Positions 1-10,000 of a stretch of 33,854 nucleotides of DNA are shown one piece after another. This DNA comes from Plantago elongata. Its lineage: Eukaryota > Streptophyta > Magnoliopsida > Lamiales > Plantaginaceae. Location of the stretch: NCBI GenBank assembly GCA_036897095.1, contig JAYMSP010001288.1, positions 1-33,854 of the forward strand, given 5' to 3'. The position numbers and the translations under genes are program-made. Under the pieces are notes generated by a model, which was not told where the DNA came from, searched no databases, and was given only the letters and a program-made list of their open reading frames with translations. Position 1 is the stretch's first letter. Each line of letters opens with the position of its first letter.

Positions 1-120
1 TATAATTACTCTTAACGAGCTTTACCGAATCGAGCCGGCTCGGCAATGAAACGAGTATAAAATCGAGCTCGAGCTCGACTCGAGAAAACTTATCGAGCCG
101 AGCCGAACCGAGCTCTCGGT
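1..120. repeat. GAGCTCGA-rich repeat
   Basis: The first 120 bases are rich in overlapping GAGC/CTCG words (for example cgagctcgagctcg near 64-77). The composition is far more GC-rich than the DNA that follows. Such clusters are typical of dispersed repeat fragments in plant genomes. No ORF or terminal structure is visible and the left end is outside the window. Confidence 0.5.
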
Positions 121-157
121 AATGCTCGACTTGTAAAACAACAATAACCCTCCCACA

Positions 158-414
158 TATTCCCTCCGCCCATTTTCGCGGTCTCATTTTAACTTTACGT
201 AATCAATATTTTCAAACTTCATATTCAAATAACTCATAAATAATTATGTGATAAAAATTAAAAATTAATAATATTAAAAATTACATGTTTAATTCTTATA
301 TTATATATTTTTCTGAAATAATTGTAAGCATAATATGTGAATGATTCAAGTTTACAGTTGAAAACGTTGATCATGAAAAGTTAAAATGAACAAAGAAACT
401 GGACGGACGAAGTA
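158..414. mobile_element. Stowaway-like MITE
   Basis: The left end (tattccctccgcccattt, then a run ending in cattttaacttt near 198) is matched in inverted orientation by the right end (aaagttaaaatgaac near 377 through ggacggacgaagta at 414). This gives imperfect terminal inverted repeats of about 40 bp around an AT-rich core with no coding capacity. The ends carry the CTCCG/CGGACG words of Stowaway-type Tc1/mariner MITEs, and a TA dinucleotide lies at both borders as expected for the target-site duplication. Length is about 257 bp. The repeats are diverged, so the copy looks old. Confidence 0.6.
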
Positions 415-654
415 TAATAAAATTCATTCTCACCTTTAAGAAGAGCGTTGTTAAATGCAACACGTTTTCGGATATACGCAATACGAAATATTTATAACTT
501 AATTAAAAAGCCTCTAACTCATAAAAAAATCTTATAAAATTAACAAACAAAATAAAAATAATTCCTTTTTATAAACACAAAAAATATTAATGTTATTTCC
601 TGACATTGAAGTCAAGATATAATGAAACATTGAAGTCTTGTGACGAAACATTAA
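415..654. other. AT-rich intergenic DNA
   Basis: No gene, promoter or clear repeat is visible here. The stretch separates the MITE from the palindromic mosaic. Confidence 0.5.
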
Positions 655-935
655 TATTTTTTGTCGGATTTGTCATTTAAGCCAATCCTTATAATTTTAT
701 AAATGGCTATTACAGAGTGCTATATTAAATGGCTTATGTCTCATTTAAGCCAAATCCGACAAAAAAATATAAATGGCTTATTACAGCTTTTATACGCAAG
801 TGCTATTACAGAGACATAAGCCATTTAATATAAATTGTCGGATTTGTCATTCAAGATATAAGCCAATCCTTCACTGTAGAAGTATTGCTCATTTATACGC
901 AAGTGTTATTACAGAGACACATATCAAATGGCATC
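655..935. repeat. Mosaic of direct and inverted repeats
   Basis: Several short modules recur in both orientations. The 22-bp block at 721-742 is present exactly inverted at 811-832. The word ttgtcggatttgtc occurs directly at 661-674 and 835-848, and its core is inverted at 751-762 as caaatccgacaa. The module tacgcaagtg(c/t)tattacagagaca occurs twice, near 793 and 896. The mosaic can fold into a large hairpin. It lies just past the 3' end of the LRR gene and may be a rearranged MITE. A short plus-strand ORF (773-961) is only a translation of these repeats. Confidence 0.7.
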
Positions 936-1071
936 AATCATCATCCTGGATCAGGACATGAATAGACATGCCTGATTATTTAGCTCAAAATATCAATTTA
1001 CTCTAATGACACTTTCTGTCTTTATCTTATCTTCTGATACAATGTAACCAGTTTCATAAACATGATTACAT

Positions 1072-2635
1072 TCAGGCCTTCTTGCATTTGGCCAATGGAG
1101 AACCACACAGACAATCATTCCCGACAAACACACTAGCCGGAAACCTAGTCGCCGGCAACTGCCCACACAAGTGGTTATAACTCACATTCATCTTCTGTAT
1201 CCCAGTAACACTACTAGGAACCTTACCAAACACCAAGTTACGTGATAAATCCAGCTCTCTCAATGTGCTCGGGATCGTCAACCTCTCGAAATTGAACTTC
1301 AACCGGTTACCAGCAGCGTAGAATCCCACCAAGAAGTTAGTTCTGTTCAGCAACGTTACCGGACTGCCTGTAATGTTGTTGTCCGATAGATCAATGTAGT
1401 CGTAAAAGTACGTCTCTACCGGCCTCCAGTTTTCTAGCTTGAACTTAAGCCCACATTTCGCTAATCTCAACGAGTAAATGATCGTAGAGTTTGTTACCCA
1501 TTGAGGAATCGTACGGAGATTGAACTTATTGTACGACAAGTCCAACGACTCGATGCCTCGTACGAACATTTGGGGAAATGGATCGGTTAAGGAATTATGA
1601 GACAGGTCGAGGTTGAATATCTTGGTGAGGTTCGCGAATGTTTTTGGAACGGTTCCTGATAACTGGTTGTGGGACAGATCCAATGTGTCCAGGGCAAAGA
1701 ATGCCCCGAGAAACTCGGGGATTCGCCCTGTTAGCGAATTGTGTCCCATTTCAAGGTATTGCAATAACGGTGCTAGAGCTGATATGCTAACTGGTATCTT
1801 TCCTGTGAAGCTATTGTAAGAAAGGTTGAGAATCCTCAGGTTGGAGAATTCCGAAAAGATATCAGGGATTGGGCCGGATAGTTGATTGCGGTCCACGCTA
1901 AGTAAGGATAGGTTTGTTCGCAACTGTTGGATCGCAGTCGGTAACATCCCGGTTAGGTGGTTTCCACCGAGTCTCAGCTGGTTCAACTCGGATAACTGTC
2001 CAATGGAAGGCGGAATGGGCCCCGAGAATCGATTACCGACTAGACTCAATGCGTATAAGTGACTCAAATTACCAATGTTGGTCGGAATGGGACCGGAGAG
2101 GTTATTGTTTTCAATATAGACATACATTAGGTTCGGCAGGGAGAAAAGAAAATTGGGGAAAGGGCCTTGTAAGTATTTGAGATCCTGGAAATAGATCCCA
2201 TCCAAAAATCGGAGCTTGGACAAGGCAGGCGAGATGGTACCTATTAGAAAATTAATATGAATGAACCAATTTTATCACACGTCGTAAATGTATATACAAG
2301 TTCGAATTTTTAGACAATATGCAATTGTATTAGTACACAATACCTGACAGACTAGAAGTGAGATTGCCTGGTATGCCGGAGAGGGATAGAGCAGTGACGC
2401 GATTGCCGGACAGGCATGTGATGCCGTTCCACTGGCAGCAATCAGTGCCCCTTATCCAGTTTGCGAGTATGTTAGAGGGGTCGGATCTGATACCGGATTT
2501 GAACGCCAGCAGCCCGGTTTCGTCGTCGATGTTGCATCTTGTTTGTGCTGTGGCTGTGAGGCTATTGGAAAGGGCAAGTAGTACCGAGATGGATATGAAG
2601 ATTGCTATGTGAAGAGGATCATGTGATGGATGCAT
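1072..2635 (-). CDS. Secreted leucine-rich repeat protein (At1g33590/PGIP-like)
   Basis: Two exons: 2635-2344 and 2240-1072, joined across a 103-bp GT-AG intron (2343-2241) that splits a Gly codon. The product is 486 aa. An N-terminal hydrophobic segment (about residues 10-30) looks like a signal peptide. An LRR N-cap follows (Cys before IDDETGLLAFKSGI, then DCCQWNGITC). About a dozen plant extracellular LRRs of LxxLxLxxNxLxGxIP type come next, then a C-cap with paired cysteines (NDCLCGSPLAKC). There is no transmembrane segment or kinase domain, so the protein is predicted apoplastic. Overall sequence and length match the roughly 480-aa Arabidopsis At1g33590/At1g33600 group, related to polygalacturonase inhibitors and DRT100. 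A defence or wall-associated role is inferred from family only; ligand unknown. The ATG at 2635 is chosen because it opens directly into the signal peptide. Confidence 0.93.
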
Positions 2636-3202
2636 AATGAATTATGAGTGCAGCAAATAAGTTGGTGACTTGGTGTAAATGTTATGTATAGTACCTGTTC
2701 CTGCTACTTGGATTGGAGTATTTATCAAGTGTATGGAAGAAGCTTTTTCATTTTCGAGATTGGACATTGGGTCTTGAACTTGGTCCTACTTCATTCATTT
2801 CACACAATGCAACTTGGCATACAATAACAGATTGATTACAATGTTTTCGACTTATCCGATATTAGTTGTTGGTTTTCCTACGTACTCCACACACAGACAA
2901 ACTTATAAGCAGTATTTTCGCGGTACAACATCATTAAAACCTTGATTTAAGTATTCAAAAATATTCTCCAATGATATAAAATAGTTAGCACTTAAATAGA
3001 GTAGCTGACGTTCAATAGCAATTTGAGCAGGAAATAAATCATAATATAATTATTTTGGACGGAGTGGCATACAATTTAAGTGTGCTTTGTCCCAATTTTA
3101 ATTAAATTTAAATTAAATTTATGTTTGTTTTGACATTTTAGTTGGTGTATTTTAGTTGTCATTTTAGTTTGATAACAATAACTAAAAATACAATCAATAT
3201 AA
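2636..3202. other. LRR gene upstream region and intergenic DNA
   Basis: This lies 5' of the minus-strand LRR gene and must hold its promoter. A TATA-like gataaatact (minus strand, near 2726-2735) lies about 95 bp upstream of the ATG, but the match is weak. Beyond it the DNA is AT-rich, with an isolated ggacggagt word near 3057 that could be a leftover MITE end. No gene is seen. Confidence 0.4.
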
Positions 3203-3410
3203 AAACCTACAAACCATCAAATCTTATTTACACCAATCATTTAACTCTTACCCAACTTATATAATAAACCCACAACTATCACATCTTACTTATATTAATT
3301 ATTTATCTCTTACACAACCTACATAATAAACCTACAAATTCATCACATAATACTCACACCAATTATTTATCTCTTACACAACTTATATAACAAACCTACA
3401 ATACTCTACA
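3203..3410. repeat. About 63-bp tandem repeat, 3+ copies
   Basis: Units beginning aaac(c/c)tacaa start at 3203, 3266, 3328 and 3392, giving spacings of 63, 62 and 64 bp. Each unit contains a cttacacaac-like block followed by ttatataata. The copies are diverged and AT-rich, and no ORF crosses them. Confidence 0.75.
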
Positions 3411-4126
3411 CTATTATAATTATATACCAAACACTAATTTAACTAGGCCACTACAGTATGGTAACTATTCACCTATTCAAATGGATTTCATTCCGATTCT
3501 ATCTCAGACTGTTACTTAGTGGGTGGCTGAACTATTTCAAAAGTCCTTTATAGAGAGGAATAATCATAACTTAATTACACGAAGATATTGTTTTAAGTGA
3601 TATTTAGTTAACTTCAACTTTTATTTTTATAAATATGTCAAACTAGTGGATATATTTTATTTTCAACCCACCATATACCTGTTTACTTATTTATTTTTGA
3701 TACTTCCAAATTTTAACAATATGGATTAATTTTAGTATATATCTAGAATCGAATAGTATATTAGATCTTGTTAAATTGTTAACTATTTACTATTAATGGC
3801 TAAGCTAGATCCGTCGAGTGCTCTTTCGGTCAAAGTTTGACAGCAGACGGAAGAAAAGAGTGTTTGACTTTGGCACTAATTTGGACATGGATTCATCTGT
3901 TCATGTCAACTTGTCAAATTCAACAAAACAAACACGTTTCCTCTTCCTTTTTAATTCCCTTTTCTGTGGGCCATTTATTTGTGGACTTCTAGTTGAATCC
4001 AGTAATGGGTGATTGGGCTCGAGGGAATGAATCCAGCGCATACTAAATAAGGTTAGAGCAGCCCAATATACTGTCAGTGGGATGTGTACATGATAAAGAT
4101 CCAATTATGATAATTATAATATTATT
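3411..4126. other. AT-rich intergenic DNA
   Basis: No supported gene. Short ORFs on both strands (3818-4012 plus, 3901-4104 minus) have low-complexity translations and no recognisable motif. Confidence 0.45.
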
Positions 4127-4800
4127 CAATAAAGCCTCTATAAATTAATATTCGATAAATTAATAATTTTAATAAAATTAATAATTTATCAGTTTCAATT
4201 TGAAACCAGTACAACATTGGATCTCAATGGATAAAATAATAAGATAATAGTATATATATTGGTCCCAACGAAACTATAAATTAATAACAACTAATATATA
4301 TACTTATATAAGCGTGTGTGTTGACAATTCACTTTAAAATTCTAAGATTGTCTAGTAAAAAAATAAATCTACAGTCACTTGTTTCTTTTGTTGAACTTCA
4401 AATGTATATTGAGTTCATTTTTTAATCTTCCAAGTGCACTTAAGAGTTGGGACGTTGCATTCTCATATTGCAACAAAAAGTTATGAAGACTTATTGCAAC
4501 TTGCGATGCTTCTTTTCGATTGACCGGTTCGAAAGCTATTGAATCATTCTCAACTTCACTATCGATCGAATTTTGAAGAGTGTCAACCACAATTTCTTCA
4601 ATGCTTTGAGCCTTGTAAAAGTCATTATTTTCACCAAGATAATCTATTAAATGATTCTTATTCATTTTGAACTTGATAAAAATTAAATGTCATAAGTAAA
4701 ATCTCTTTAAATTAATAAATTATTCATTATCGATATAACAATATCTCGCTAAATTAATAAATATCTCGATCCCAACATTATTAACTTATATTGGTTTTAA
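4127..4800 (-). mobile_element. Decayed pogo/Tigger-like DNA transposon
   Basis: The left border begins caataaagcctctataaatt, which resembles the CAGTAAAACCTCTATAAATTAATA-type ends I associate with plant pogo/Tc1-mariner elements. The following DNA carries the repeated aaattaata motif and ggtcccaac at 4261. A minus-strand ORF inside (4375-4665) looks like a transposase C-terminus reading toward this end. A second block of similar end-like sequence (4691-4775: aaatctctttaaattaata, then gatcccaac) is in direct rather than inverted orientation, so the element is rearranged or nested. The assignment rests on remembered end motifs. Confidence 0.45.
4375..4665 (-). pseudogene. Probable transposase C-terminal fragment
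   Basis: An open stretch of 96 codons on the minus strand. It has an acidic region (NSIDSEVENDS) followed by a helical segment (VNRKEASQVAISLHNFLLQ, then ENATSQLLSALGRL) and a basic end. This acidic-then-helical pattern resembles the C-terminal tail of plant Tigger/jerky-type (DDE, CENP-B-like) transposases. The DNA-binding and DDE catalytic domains are missing upstream, so this is a fragment. The flanking sequence with transposon-end motifs supports this reading; independent evidence is weak. Confidence 0.4.
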
Positions 4801-4808
4801 TGTAGTTA

Positions 4809-4948
4809 GGTTGTGTTCTCTTGAACTGATATTTACTGAACAACTGGACTGAACTGAAATAAACTGAAGTAATTTATAAATTATAACTAAGTCGAGTTGA
4901 ACTGAACTGAACTGAACTGAACTGGTTTTCAGTGAAGAGAACACAACC
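4809..4948. mobile_element. Tourist-like MITE
   Basis: A 140-bp element with inverted ends ggttgtgttctctt (4809-4822) and its complement aagagaacacaacc (4935-4948), flanked on both sides by TTA (4806-4808 and 4949-4951). A 3-bp TTA duplication and GG-starting ends fit PIF/Harbinger (Tourist) MITEs. The interior contains a gaact tetranucleotide-type run (aactgaactgaactgaac near 4898-4922). There is no coding capacity. The nearly perfect ends suggest a fairly recent insertion. Confidence 0.7.
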
Positions 4949-4951
4949 TTA

Positions 4952-6485
4952 CCCTTGATACGTAGATAGTTGACAAACCCCAATATAAAATTTATCTTTT
5001 TAAGTTTGAATTCGTGTATATACTATCTATAAAGTTCTCTAATTATAATATACAATAAAACTATGAAAACCACTCCACTATAAAATTTACACACTACTAA
5101 ATTCCAATTAATAGTATATAAGGTATTCAAGCATTAACAAACTAAATATGGTGAAATACTACTACTTTTGGCACTAATAAGTAATTTTAACTACTTAATT
5201 AGTATTGGTAATAGATATTTCATTCCGTACTTAATTTTTTGTTGGCCAAATACAAATATTAATATAAATTGAATAATGTGATAGAAATAATAATAAAGTA
5301 TAAAACAATTAAATTAAGTATAAATAGACAATAAATATATATTAAATAAAAAATTAATATATGTGAATAAAGTATGAGATATAGAAACTAGAACATAAAA
5401 GGTAAGATACGGTGTCCTACCCACCACACTAGTACATCCGTCCATGTTCACTTTCATTTTGAACTTTTTTTACTCTCTTAGTTCTCACATCTTATAACTT
5501 AAAAGAATAAGTATTGGGATGTGCAATTACGTATGAAAGAGTAGGCAATCATAATAGCCCATTACTCTGTTGAGCCGTCGAGAATTCAAAAAATATTACG
5601 ACATGAATGTTTTAAAAATCATTCTATATCTCTTTTATTTTATATGGGTCCATTACTCTTTATCACACTCATTACTCCATATCGCACTATACTTTTATTT
5701 TCTATCGCCATCAAGCACTGTATGTTATTTAAATTTATTTATTTTATTATTTTTAAAAAATAAATAATTAAACACATATTATTTAATTTGTAAGAGAATT
5801 ATAATCTTAAAAATTATAATTAGTTACGAATATTCACATTACTCAAAATTAAGGATGACAATTAACGAGAAAGTGAACAACACTCACATGAATCTTAAAT
5901 TAAAATTCTCCATTTATTTTAATTTAATTTTTATTATTAATTTTTTTTGTTTAATCTCCTATGGAGAATACTTTAATTTAATTTTAATTATTAGTTTTAA
6001 TTTTTTTTGTTTAAAAATTTTAATTTTGTTAATGGGGGTATTGAATATATGAAGAATTTTTTTAATGATATGAAAAAAATATTTTAAATATATTTAAGCG
6101 ATGTAGATGGTTAGAACAATACGTAGTGCAACAACTCATGCGACACGAGCGACACTCCATGTCAACACTTAGTGCGAAATGTAGGAAATTATTTGTTCTC
6201 GACCGTTAAATTTTTAATCAAATAGATTAAAATAGGTGACTAACGTAATTTAAGGCAACACCCTGACTAACGATATAATACCCCTCGTATCTTCTATTGT
6301 AACTTCGTAACTTTATTATCATAACGGAAAGTTTTTAGTCCAATAATTAATTATTTATTATTTATTTTTCTATTCCATCATTACTCTTTTCCATTCCTCT
6401 TATACTTTATTATTTACTTACAATTTTATCACTATAATAGTTCTATTAAATATTTCGTTTATTACTTCTTAATCGAAGAGAACGG
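4952..6485. other. AT-rich intergenic DNA
   Basis: No conserved coding region. Short plus-strand ORFs at 5570-5767 and 5855-6052 translate into Leu/Ile/Phe-rich low-complexity sequence driven by T-rich DNA. A lone MITE-end-like word (acatccgtccatg near 5434) has no visible partner. Confidence 0.45.
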
Positions 6486-6953
6486 GAAAGTTTACGAAAC
6501 TTTAACTTAATGTATTGGAGAGGAAGAGGGAGTAATGTTAGAATATTCAGGTGACAATCGAGTGCAACTCTCCACGAGAACAAGTCAGACAAGAGAATTT
6601 CACGGTGATGGAATTGAAATGAATTACTAAAGGACTGAAATGAACAATAAAAACAAAATGAAGGACCAAAAGACAATAACTCTACATCATCAGCACATAG
6701 AAGAAATAAAAAAGCCTACGTGAAAGTTTACGAAACTTTAACTTAATGTATCGAAGAGGAAGAGGGAGTAATGTCAGAATATTCAGGTGACAATCGAGTG
6801 CAACTCTCCACGAGGACAAGTCAGACAAGACAATTTCGCGGTGTTGGAAATGAAATGAATTACTAAAGGACTGAAATGAACAATAAAAACAAAATGAAGG
6901 ACCAAAAGACAATAACTCCACATCATCAGCACAGAGAAGAAATCAAAAAGCCT
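6486..6953. repeat. 236-bp tandem duplication upstream of SCYL2
   Basis: The segment 6486-6721 is repeated head to tail at 6722-6953. Both copies begin gaaagtttacgaaactttaa and end near cagcaca(t/g)agaagaaat and aaaagcct, with only scattered substitutions and tiny indels. The second copy ends 112 bp before the SCYL2 ATG, so the duplication falls in the promoter or 5' UTR of that gene. Minus-strand ORFs across each copy (6446-6676, 6682-6921) are near-identical translations of the duplicated DNA and are not taken as genes. Confidence 0.9.
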
Positions 6954-7065
6954 CTCCAACAACCTGCCAGAGAAGACGAAGAAGAAGAAATTGAGCTGGG
7001 AAAGATCTGACTCATCTCCGATCGGTAGATCGATCGATCTGTAAATCCCCAATCTCCCCCAACCT
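6954..7065 (+). promoter_or_regulatory. Probable SCYL2 5' UTR
   Basis: This unique stretch between the duplication and the ATG contains a GA-rich run (gaagacgaagaagaagaaat near 6973), a gatcgatcgatc palindromic run near 7029 and a C-rich segment before the start codon. Purine-rich GAA runs are common in plant 5' leaders. No TATA box is obvious close by, and the transcription start cannot be placed from sequence alone. Confidence 0.45.
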
Positions 7066-10000
7066 ATGTCTCTCAACATGAAAACCCTATCCCAAGCCTT
7101 CGCAAAGGCATCTGCAGTAATCGAAAAAACCGTCCAAACCACCGTACAAGAGGTCACTGGCCTACCCAAGCCCTTGCAGGACTACGAACTTCTCGATCAG
7201 ATCGGTTCCGCCGGTCATGGACTCGCCTGGAAGCTCTACACCGCCAAGTCGCGCGACCGACAGCTGCCGGCAGTCTACCCGACCGTATGCGTTTGGGTGC
7301 TTGATAAGAAAGCCTTATCGGAAGCTAGGCAGCGGTCCGGGCTGTCGAAGACGGCTGAGGATGTGTTTTTGGATGTCATTCGGGCCGATGCGGCGAGGCT
7401 TGTTAGGTTGAGGCATCCTGGAGTCGTGCACGTTGTGCAGGGGCTGGATGAGAGTAAAAATGCAATGGCTATGGTTACGGAGCCGTTGTTTGCGTCTGCG
7501 GCGAATGCGTTGGGGAATCTGGAGAATGTTGCTAAGGTGCCTAAGGAGCTCAAGGGAATGGTAATTGTTTTTGAATTGATGATGTTACTGCTTTTGGTTT
7601 TAATTAGTTCAGTTTTGTTAAGATTAGTTTGATTCGACTATTCGAGATTGATTTGTATAGAAATGTGATGAAGTTAGTATAGTAGTATACAGTGAGAAAT
7701 AATTACGTACATTTTTTCCTGAAGGAAATGGTTGTTAGTTTGATACCATTGGTTTGGATTTTCTCGAATTTAGTTGTGATGTTGTTTAAGATCAGTTTGC
7801 TTCATTTATTTCGAGCTATAACTTTAAGAAATGTTTGATTGGTATTAATGCCATTCATCTGGCTATTCTCGAGTTTAGACGGGTTAATTTAAGATCAGCT
7901 TGCTTCTGCCATTTTGAGTTATGCCCATGAAGAAGTGTGATTAAATTAGTATATAGTATTGAGGAATGCAGCTGGCAAGCACATGTATTCAGTTTCTCAA
8001 GGGAATGGTAATTAGCCGTAATGCTATTGGCTCAGCATTTCTTGAGTTTACTTGTGCTCTTTTTACGATCAGTCTGCTTCAGCTATTTTGAGTTGTATTT
8101 GTGAATACATGTGATGAAATCAGTATATCGTGGTAAATATCAGTTGGTATCACAGGTATTCAGTTTCTCGGGGGAATTGTAATTACTAATTAATAGTAAC
8201 GCTATTGGTTTGGGTTTCCAAAGTGAGTTGTACTGCTACTATTAGTTTTGCTTAACTATACAGAGCTACATTTATTATAGAGAATTATGGTGAAAGTATA
8301 AATTGGGAAATTCAGTTGGTAATCCATCACATGCTCGTAAAGAAATGCAATATAATTAGTAGAAACTGAGAAATTCAGCTGGTAATCACATGCGTTCTAT
8401 TTCTGTCATGCAGGAAATGGGATTGTTAGAGGTGAAGCACGGTCTGCTCCAGGTTGCCGAGACATTGGATTTCATTCATAATAATGCACATCTTATTCAC
8501 AGAGCTATATCGCCCGAGGTTGTGATTGTTATTTTTTTTTTGTTCCTTAGTATGTAGTACTGAATTATATAGTTATCTTAAGATGCATGTGACTGAATTG
8601 AAGTTGAACAATTGGACTTTTTTTTTTTAATTAAATCTATGCAATGGGAAGATAAAACTGTCAGATACAATGTGAAAGAAAAACATGGAGTACATTTCTA
8701 TTGAAGTGTTAGGGTGAAGAAAAGACAACACTAAGATGCTACCCATTGATTTATTGATTTGCTAGACCATACTCCATAATCTGAGGCCGTCTAAGTGAAT
8801 ACATTCAGGATTTTGGTCCCGCTGTTCTGGAAAAATAAGTAATGGGACGGAGTTACTTCAGAACATATTTCCATTTAAGTGTCAAAAGGACTAAGCACTT
8901 TCAGTGCAAACAATTACTGCATACGTACTAAGCAATGTGAATATCCTGTATCTATCATGGTACTGAACGTCGTACCACTTCTGCAGTCTATCCTAATTAC
9001 CTCTAATGGAGCTTGGAAGCTTGGAGGTTTTGGTTTTGCAATTCCAGCAGATCAGTCATCTAATGATCCTGGAGGCATGCAGGCGTTCCATTATGCTGTG
9101 AGTAATAGAATAGTTCAAATTGGTAATATATGACTGCATTGTTCTTCATTATTCTAGCCTTTATTCCTGTGTTCTGTCGCCCATTTTCTACTGAAGCATG
9201 TATGAGAGTTACTATTTTGAGTTATTTGATCATGCACCTTTGCAACTTTTGATATAATTGGGATGGGAGTGTTAGAGAGAAATCGGTTGTTGTCTGTGTG
9301 ACTCAGAAGAAGTATATTACTCCAGAATTGAAATTCAAAAAAGGAGCCCTGAATACTTTCTGGATGGAAAGAATGGGAATTATCTATTAAATTTGAAATG
9401 GATAGTTTTGTTCTTTGCCTTTAATTTGAGATGCATTTTATTTTTAAAATAAGAACTATATCCAGACTGTTCTGTTGCAAAATTGTGGGTTCTCACTTAT
9501 TTTATTTTTAAAATAAGAACTATATCCTTTCTCCTTATTTTTGGTGGGATAAGGGAATGTGATACTTGAACACCATTATTATTAGAAGTTGGTACAAAAT
9601 CGTGGGTTCTCACTTACAATCTCTCCTTTTTTTTTTTTCTTTTCTAATTATACTCCCTCCGTCCCGGGTTCATCTTCCCGCCGGACCGGATACAAGTATT
9701 AAGAAAAAAGTGAATAAAGTATGAGAGAAGGTGATAAAGTAGGAAAAAGAGTGAATAAAGTAGGAGAGATAGTGATTAAGTTGAGAGAAAAGTGAATAAA
9801 GTAGGAGAGAGATTTTCCATTTAAGGGATGGGAAGATGAAGTTGAGACGGACAAAAATGGAATACGGGAAGATGAAGCTGGGACGGTGGGAGTATATGCT
9901 AAGATTATGTTTTTTTTTTTTTTTTTTTTTTTTTTGGGGTGTTTAATTGAAACAAAAGAAAAAAGGTATAAATCTTGGAAGGGGAGATTAATTTGTAATA

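Noticed and set aside
773..961. 62-codon plus-strand ORF
   Set aside because: Made entirely of the palindromic repeat mosaic.
1613..2180. Plus-strand ORFs opposite the LRR gene
   Set aside because: Antisense shadows of the LRR repeats with no independent support.
5430..5470. MITE-end-like word acatccgtccatg
   Set aside because: No matching inverted end or target duplication found within a plausible distance.
6446..6921. Two similar minus-strand ORFs (76 and 79 codons) that look like a duplicated gene
   Set aside because: Their similarity comes from the 236-bp DNA duplication. They lie antisense in the SCYL2 5' region and have no recognisable domain.
8836..8856. gggacggagttactt resembling a MITE right end in SCYL2 intron 2
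   Set aside because: No partner left end could be found, so it may be a solo remnant or chance.
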